16,472 nt of DNA from an uncultured Saprospirales bacterium (GTDB lineage Bacteria > Bacteroidota > Bacteroidia > Chitinophagales > JADIYW01): contig CALLKF010000019.1 in the NCBI GenBank assembly GCA_938008535.1, positions 1 through 16,472 of the forward strand. The letters are read 5' to 3'. The notes beneath the pieces are model-generated. The model searched no databases and had not been told where the DNA came from. It saw nothing but the letters and a program-made list of their open reading frames with translations. Made by a program: the position numbers and the translations under genes. The number at the start of each line of letters is the position of its first letter. The first letter of the stretch is position 1. Positions 13,421 to 16,472 of this stretch are shown here, piece by piece.

Positions 13421-14485
13421 ATGGAAAAATCAAATTCAGAAAAAATAAGATTAGGTGTTTTTGTAACGATTGGTTTATTGATTTTTGTTGTTGCCATTTA
13501 TTTTATTGGTGAGAAACAAAAATTATTTGGCAACACCGTGCATTTGAAAGCTATTTTTAAAAATGTAAATGGTTTGCAAATCGGCAACAATGTTCGTTAT
13601 TCAGGCATCAATATCGGTACTGTTCGTGCTATAGATATGACCAACGATACAACAATCACTATCGATATGATTTTAGATAAAAAGATTTTCAGTCATATAA
13701 AACAAGATGCAGTTGCCACTATTGGTTCTGATGGTTTAGTTGGAAATATGATAGTAAATATTCTTCCAGGTACTGGCAACAAACCATCCGTAAAACCAAA
13801 CGATGTTATTGCTAGTTTTTCCAGAAAAAGCACCGATAATATGTTAAACACCTTAAGTGTAACCAATGATAATGCAGCATTATTAACAGCTGATTTACTG
13901 AAAATCACGAAAGAAATAATTCATGGAAAAGGCAGTATTGGTTTATTAGTAAATGATACTATTATGTCTGGTGATTTAAAACAAACTTTATATTATTTAA
14001 AAGAAACCAGTAAAGGTGCGTCTGAAACAGTTCTGAAATTAAATAAATTAATTGCATCCTTAGATAATAACAACAATGTAATTGGTGTTTTAAAAGACAC
14101 TGCAGTGGCAAGTCAGATTAAACATATTGCAAGCAGTTTAGATAAAACAGTAGCAGATTTAAATGCAACCATTCTGAATATTAAAGATGGAAAAGGCGCT
14201 ATCAATTATCTTTCTAATGATTCAAAACTAGTAGCACAAATTGATAATATTGTAACTAATCTAAATGAAACAATGACCAACATAAATCATGGAAAAGGTG
14301 CAGTTGGTTATTTAATAAATGATCCAAGATTGGCAAAACAAATTGATTCTACTATGACCAATATTAACGATGCCAGTTTTAGATTGAATGAAGATTTAGA
14401 AGCATTAAAACACAATATACTGTTACGCAGATATTTTAAAAAACAAGAAAAGGCGAAACAGAAAGCAGCTGAAAAGAAAAATTAA
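13421..14485 (+). CDS. mlaD: MCE-domain lipid-binding protein (MlaD family) with C-terminal repeats
   Basis: This 354-residue protein is anchored by one N-terminal helix (about 10-29) with the rest in the periplasm. The MCE domain covers about 37-117: VHLKAIFKNVNGLQIGNNVR, YSGINIGTV, and the IGSDGLVGNMIVNILPG segment. MCE domains form a hexameric ring that holds lipid in its central pore. The C-terminal 200 residues are helical, with four copies of a Gly-rich turn, GKGxxGxLxND-like, at 169-179, about 218-226, 257-267 and 291-301, separated by coiled-coil stretches of about 35-50 residues. The end is a Lys/Ala/Glu tail. E. coli MlaD (about 180 residues) lacks this extension; longer MCE proteins use such helices to build a tube or needle across the periplasm. 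It is the last gene of the mlaE-mlaF-mlaD operon. Confidence 0.93.
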   Translation: MEKSNSEKIRLGVFVTIGLLIFVVAIYFIGEKQKLFGNTVHLKAIFKNVNGLQIGNNVRYSGINIGTVRAIDMTNDTTITIDMILDKKIFSHIKQDAVATIGSDGLVGNMIVNILPGTGNKPSVKPNDVIASFSRKSTDNMLNTLSVTNDNAALLTADLLKITKEIIHGKGSIGLLVNDTIMSGDLKQTLYYLKETSKGASETVLKLNKLIASLDNNNNVIGVLKDTAVASQIKHIASSLDKTVADLNATILNIKDGKGAINYLSNDSKLVAQIDNIVTNLNETMTNINHGKGAVGYLINDPRLAKQIDSTMTNINDASFRLNEDLEALKHNILLRRYFKKQEKAKQKAAEKKN

Positions 14486-14512
14486 TGTTTTGCATTTTAC
14501 TGTCGATTTGTT

Positions 14513-15067
14513 TTATTTCAGATTCACAAACCGTATCGCAGCGTCTGCCATTTTATCGAAATAGGAAACATCTTTTTTATTGTTTCTTGAAAAATGAAAA
14601 TGCTCCAAACCTGTCCAGATAAAAAACCACGAAGCAGGTTCTGATAAAATTACCATTGCATGCACTGCAAATTTCTCTGGTTTGTTGTAAGATATGTAGC
14701 TGGCAAACAACATTAATACTGCACCAAATACAATATAAAATATTCCTTTTAAGTTTTTGTTTTTAACGTCTGTTTTTACAGTTTGCTGACAGTTTTTAAA
14801 ATAAACATGCAAACGTTTAATGATTAATTTTTCATCATGTTCATTTCTTAAATGTTCTGGCATCGCTAATTTAAGATGAATTTTATTTCTGTTTTTTTCA
14901 TCACAAACTTTTCGTACTTCTGAAAGAAAATCATCTGAAACTGTTCGTTCCGACAATGGACGCGAATCAAAACTGGAAAAAATATCATCATAAGCATCTA
15001 ACCAAATACTTATTTCATAAATGTCTGATGACTCTTGTTCTTGTTGGTAAATTGCTTCCGTTTTCAT
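14513..15067 (-). CDS. Two-helix membrane protein of unknown function
   Basis: The 184-residue protein has a soluble N-terminal part (1-105) containing YEISIWLDAYDDIFSSFDSR and LSERTVSDDFLSEVRK. Two membrane helices follow (about 108-126 and 134-153, the second with the LSEPASWFFIWTGLEH motif), and then a short soluble tail. I know similar DYDDIFSDFD/SDDFLxE/EPxxWF patterns from conserved hypothetical proteins in other bacteria and archaea, but no function. There is no signal peptide. It is convergent with mlaD (27-base gap) and divergent from the fasciclin gene, so it is probably transcribed alone. Confidence 0.8.
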   Translation of the reverse strand: MKTEAIYQQEQESSDIYEISIWLDAYDDIFSSFDSRPLSERTVSDDFLSEVRKVCDEKNRNKIHLKLAMPEHLRNEHDEKLIIKRLHVYFKNCQQTVKTDVKNKNLKGIFYIVFGAVLMLFASYISYNKPEKFAVHAMVILSEPASWFFIWTGLEHFHFSRNNKKDVSYFDKMADAAIRFVNLK

Positions 15068-15179
15068 AGATGTATGTAATTTACAACATATGCAGCGAAT
15101 TATTTTTTTTTAAACATTTCACAACTTTTTTAAAGATGATAGTGTTTAGTCGCTATTACTCATCAAAAAAATAATCTTT

Positions 15180-15698
15180 ATGAAATCAATTTTTAAAACT
15201 GCATTATTCATTGCAGCAAGTTTTTTTAGTGTTCAGTCATTTGCACAAACCTCAAAAGACATTGTGGATGTAGCTGCTGGTTCAGCAAATCACACTACAT
15301 TAGTAGCAGCAGTAAAAGCTGCTGAATTAGTAGAAACCTTAAAAGGTACAGGTCCGTTCACCGTGTTTGCACCAACCAACGATGCATTTGCTAAATTGCC
15401 AAAAGGTACAGTAGAAAGTTTATTGTTACCGGAAAACAAAGCTAAGTTAACTGCAATATTGACGTACCATGTTGTGGCTGGAAATTTAACGGCTGCTGAT
15501 GTGTTGGCTGCAATTAAAAAAGGCAAAGGCAAAGTTGTTTTAACAACAGTAAATGGTGCAAAATTAACTGCAAAATTAGTGAAAGGAAAAGTAACAATTA
15601 CAGATGCCAATGGCGGAAAATCTACCGTAACTGCTACTGATTTAAAAGGAAGCAACGGCGTGATTCATGTTGTTGACTCGGTATTATTACCTAAATAA
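15180..15698 (+). CDS. Secreted fasciclin (FAS1) domain protein
   Basis: The 172-residue protein has a signal peptide (MKSIFKTALFIAASFFSVQSFAQ, cleavage likely after Ala22) and one complete FAS1 domain. The H1 motif is GPFTVFAPTNDAFAKLPKGT (58-77), the conserved Tyr-His is at 96-97 (LTYHVVAGNL), and the H2-like end is GVIHVVDSVLLPK (160-172). FAS1 domains mediate adhesion and protein-protein contacts outside the cell. Single-domain versions are frequent in Bacteroidota and often stress-induced, but the partner is unknown. The start ATG directly follows an A/T-rich leader without a Shine-Dalgarno. The gene is isolated, with a terminator just behind it. Confidence 0.93.
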   Translation: MKSIFKTALFIAASFFSVQSFAQTSKDIVDVAAGSANHTTLVAAVKAAELVETLKGTGPFTVFAPTNDAFAKLPKGTVESLLLPENKAKLTAILTYHVVAGNLTAADVLAAIKKGKGKVVLTTVNGAKLTAKLVKGKVTITDANGGKSTVTATDLKGSNGVIHVVDSVLLPK

Positions 15699-15719
15699 TT
15701 TTTTTGGTTAGAATTATTG

Positions 15720-15754
15720 AACGGCTGGTTTTATTTAAATCAGTCGTTTTTTTT
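15720..15754 (+). terminator. Intrinsic terminator after the fasciclin gene
   Basis: An 11-bp stem (left arm 15720-15730 aacggctggtt, right arm 15738-15748 aatcagtcgtt) contains two G-U pairs and a 7-base loop, and is followed by a T run to 15754. It sits 22 bases after the stop at 15698 and ends just at the stop of the convergent gene. Confidence 0.75.
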
Positions 15755-16262
15755 ATTTTAAAAACTTTCTTCTGATTACTTCTACTAAACCAATAGCCAG
15801 AAAACCAGCGAGTGTGGCATAGATAGCCGTGTTTCGTTTTTTGTCGATGGTTTTGTTATACCATTCTATAGCTTCGGTTTCGGTGATGTATTCTTTGTTG
15901 TTGTGCTTCAGTGAAAAAATTGGAATACCTTCACCAGTAATTTTCGGATTCTCTTCCGGACTGTATGCCATCGTAATGATTGCACTGTCTGCCACTTCAT
16001 CCACAAACTCGCTCCAATTAATATAGGCAGGAATAAAAGTAGTATTCGCTTCTTTTATAATGATATAATGACCAGATGATGAGCCAGAAGGCAATGATAT
16101 AGTATTGCCTGCACCGCTAAGCGTGCCGCTGATATGCGCCAGTTTTCCTTTTTCTACTTTTTGATGTGGTTTGGTTAAGTAATCTTTCCAGAACAAAAAC
16201 GCAACCACAAACGCCATGATGGAAAGCGCATGTAATTTTAGTAAAGAAAATAGTTTGTCCAT
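15753..16262 (-). CDS. Small membrane protein with two terminal helices, unknown function
   Basis: I choose the ATG at 16262 (169 residues, starting MDKLFSLLKLHALSIMAF). The frame is open back to 16373, but the extra 37 residues have no family-like features and would put a Cys/His-rich polar leader before the membrane helix. Helix 1 covers about 4-25 and helix 2 about 143-162 (NTAIYATLAGFLAIGLVEVI, then RRKFLK). The 115 residues between are polar, with beta-like segments (ISGTLSGAGNTISLPSGSSS), and would lie on one side of the membrane, probably periplasmic. I do not recognise the family. It is convergent with the fasciclin gene. Confidence 0.72.
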   Translation of the reverse strand: MDKLFSLLKLHALSIMAFVVAFLFWKDYLTKPHQKVEKGKLAHISGTLSGAGNTISLPSGSSSGHYIIIKEANTTFIPAYINWSEFVDEVADSAIITMAYSPEENPKITGEGIPIFSLKHNNKEYITETEAIEWYNKTIDKKRNTAIYATLAGFLAIGLVEVIRRKFLK

Positions 16263-16309
16263 TGTATATTCGTTTGTATATAAATTTCGCATTTGTTTTG
16301 AATATACTG

Positions 16310-16327
16310 ATACCAAATGTGTGGTAT
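16310..16327. promoter_or_regulatory. Inverted repeat, possible operator upstream of the small membrane protein
   Basis: ATACCA and TGGTAT are perfect inverted halves with a 6-base spacer, 48 bases before the start at 16262. Size and spacing suit a dimeric regulator, but an 18-base palindrome can arise by chance in A/T-rich DNA. The rest of 16263-16472 shows no gene. Confidence 0.3.
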
Positions 16328-16472
16328 TTTTGTTGCTCAAACGCTGACAGTGCTCAAATTCTTTCGAGACCAAGGCATAGTGTTTTCACCTGCCGTCTAC
16401 CAATACGTTTAATTTATTCTAGCTTTAGTTTGAGTTGTGGTTGACTTGGCTAGAAACAAGTATTCATTATTT

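Noticed and set aside
15290..15655. Minus-strand 121-codon open frame opposite the fasciclin gene
   Set aside because: It is a shadow of a strongly coding FAS1 domain on the plus strand, with no start context or family resemblance.
16263..16373. Longer start for the small membrane protein at 16373
   Set aside because: The extra 37 residues are polar with no recognisable role and precede what looks like a normal N-terminal membrane anchor.

Overview
The window looks like the chromosome of an AT-rich member of the Bacteroidota. Base composition is strongly A/T (about one third G+C by eye). Genes lack obvious Shine-Dalgarno sequences, and several are preceded by matches to the Bacteroidota -7 promoter element TAnnTTTG. 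The gene families (two-domain universal stress protein, three-gene MCE transporter, CbpA/CbpM, PbpC, RluF with a basic tail, fasciclin protein) fit that phylum. No rRNA, tRNA, CRISPR array, transposase or recognisable phage gene was found.

Layout. (1) 1-1375, minus strand: a tight cluster of three small genes. In transcription order they are a DUF4177-like protein with a C-terminal zinc ribbon, a zinc-ribbon/coiled-coil protein ending in a SigF/SigG-type sigma region 4 without regions 2 and 3, and an unrecognised gene cut by the window edge. This is the least explained and most interesting part. (2) 1528-3843, minus: penicillin-binding protein 1C. (3) 4014-5194, minus: a J-domain co-chaperone (CbpA-like) overlapping its MerR-like modulator (CbpM-like). 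(4) 5195-5513: a gene-free stretch holding a 162-bp element with imperfect 19-bp terminal inverted repeats. (5) 5514-7070, minus: a PhnA/YjdM-family protein, then a CPBP membrane protease overlapping a small four-helix membrane protein. (6) 7185-9658, minus: a DinB-like protein, the pseudouridine synthase RluF, and directly behind it a lipoprotein alpha/beta hydrolase. (7) 9793-14485, plus: a secreted chalcone-isomerase-like protein with a strong terminator, a double-domain universal stress protein, an Hsp20, and the MCE lipid-transport operon (permease, ATPase, substrate-binding MCE protein). (8) 14513-16472: a conserved-looking two-helix membrane protein (minus), a secreted fasciclin-domain protein (plus) with its own terminator, and a small two-helix membrane protein of unknown role (minus).

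Most of the window is housekeeping or envelope and protein-quality biology. CbpA/CbpM, Usp and Hsp20 are stress functions, PbpC builds peptidoglycan, and the MCE operon moves lipids between membranes. The possible undescribed system is the left-edge cluster. Its central protein keeps a near-complete sigma-factor -35-recognition domain but replaces the rest of the sigma factor with a zinc ribbon and about 180 residues of charged coiled coil.
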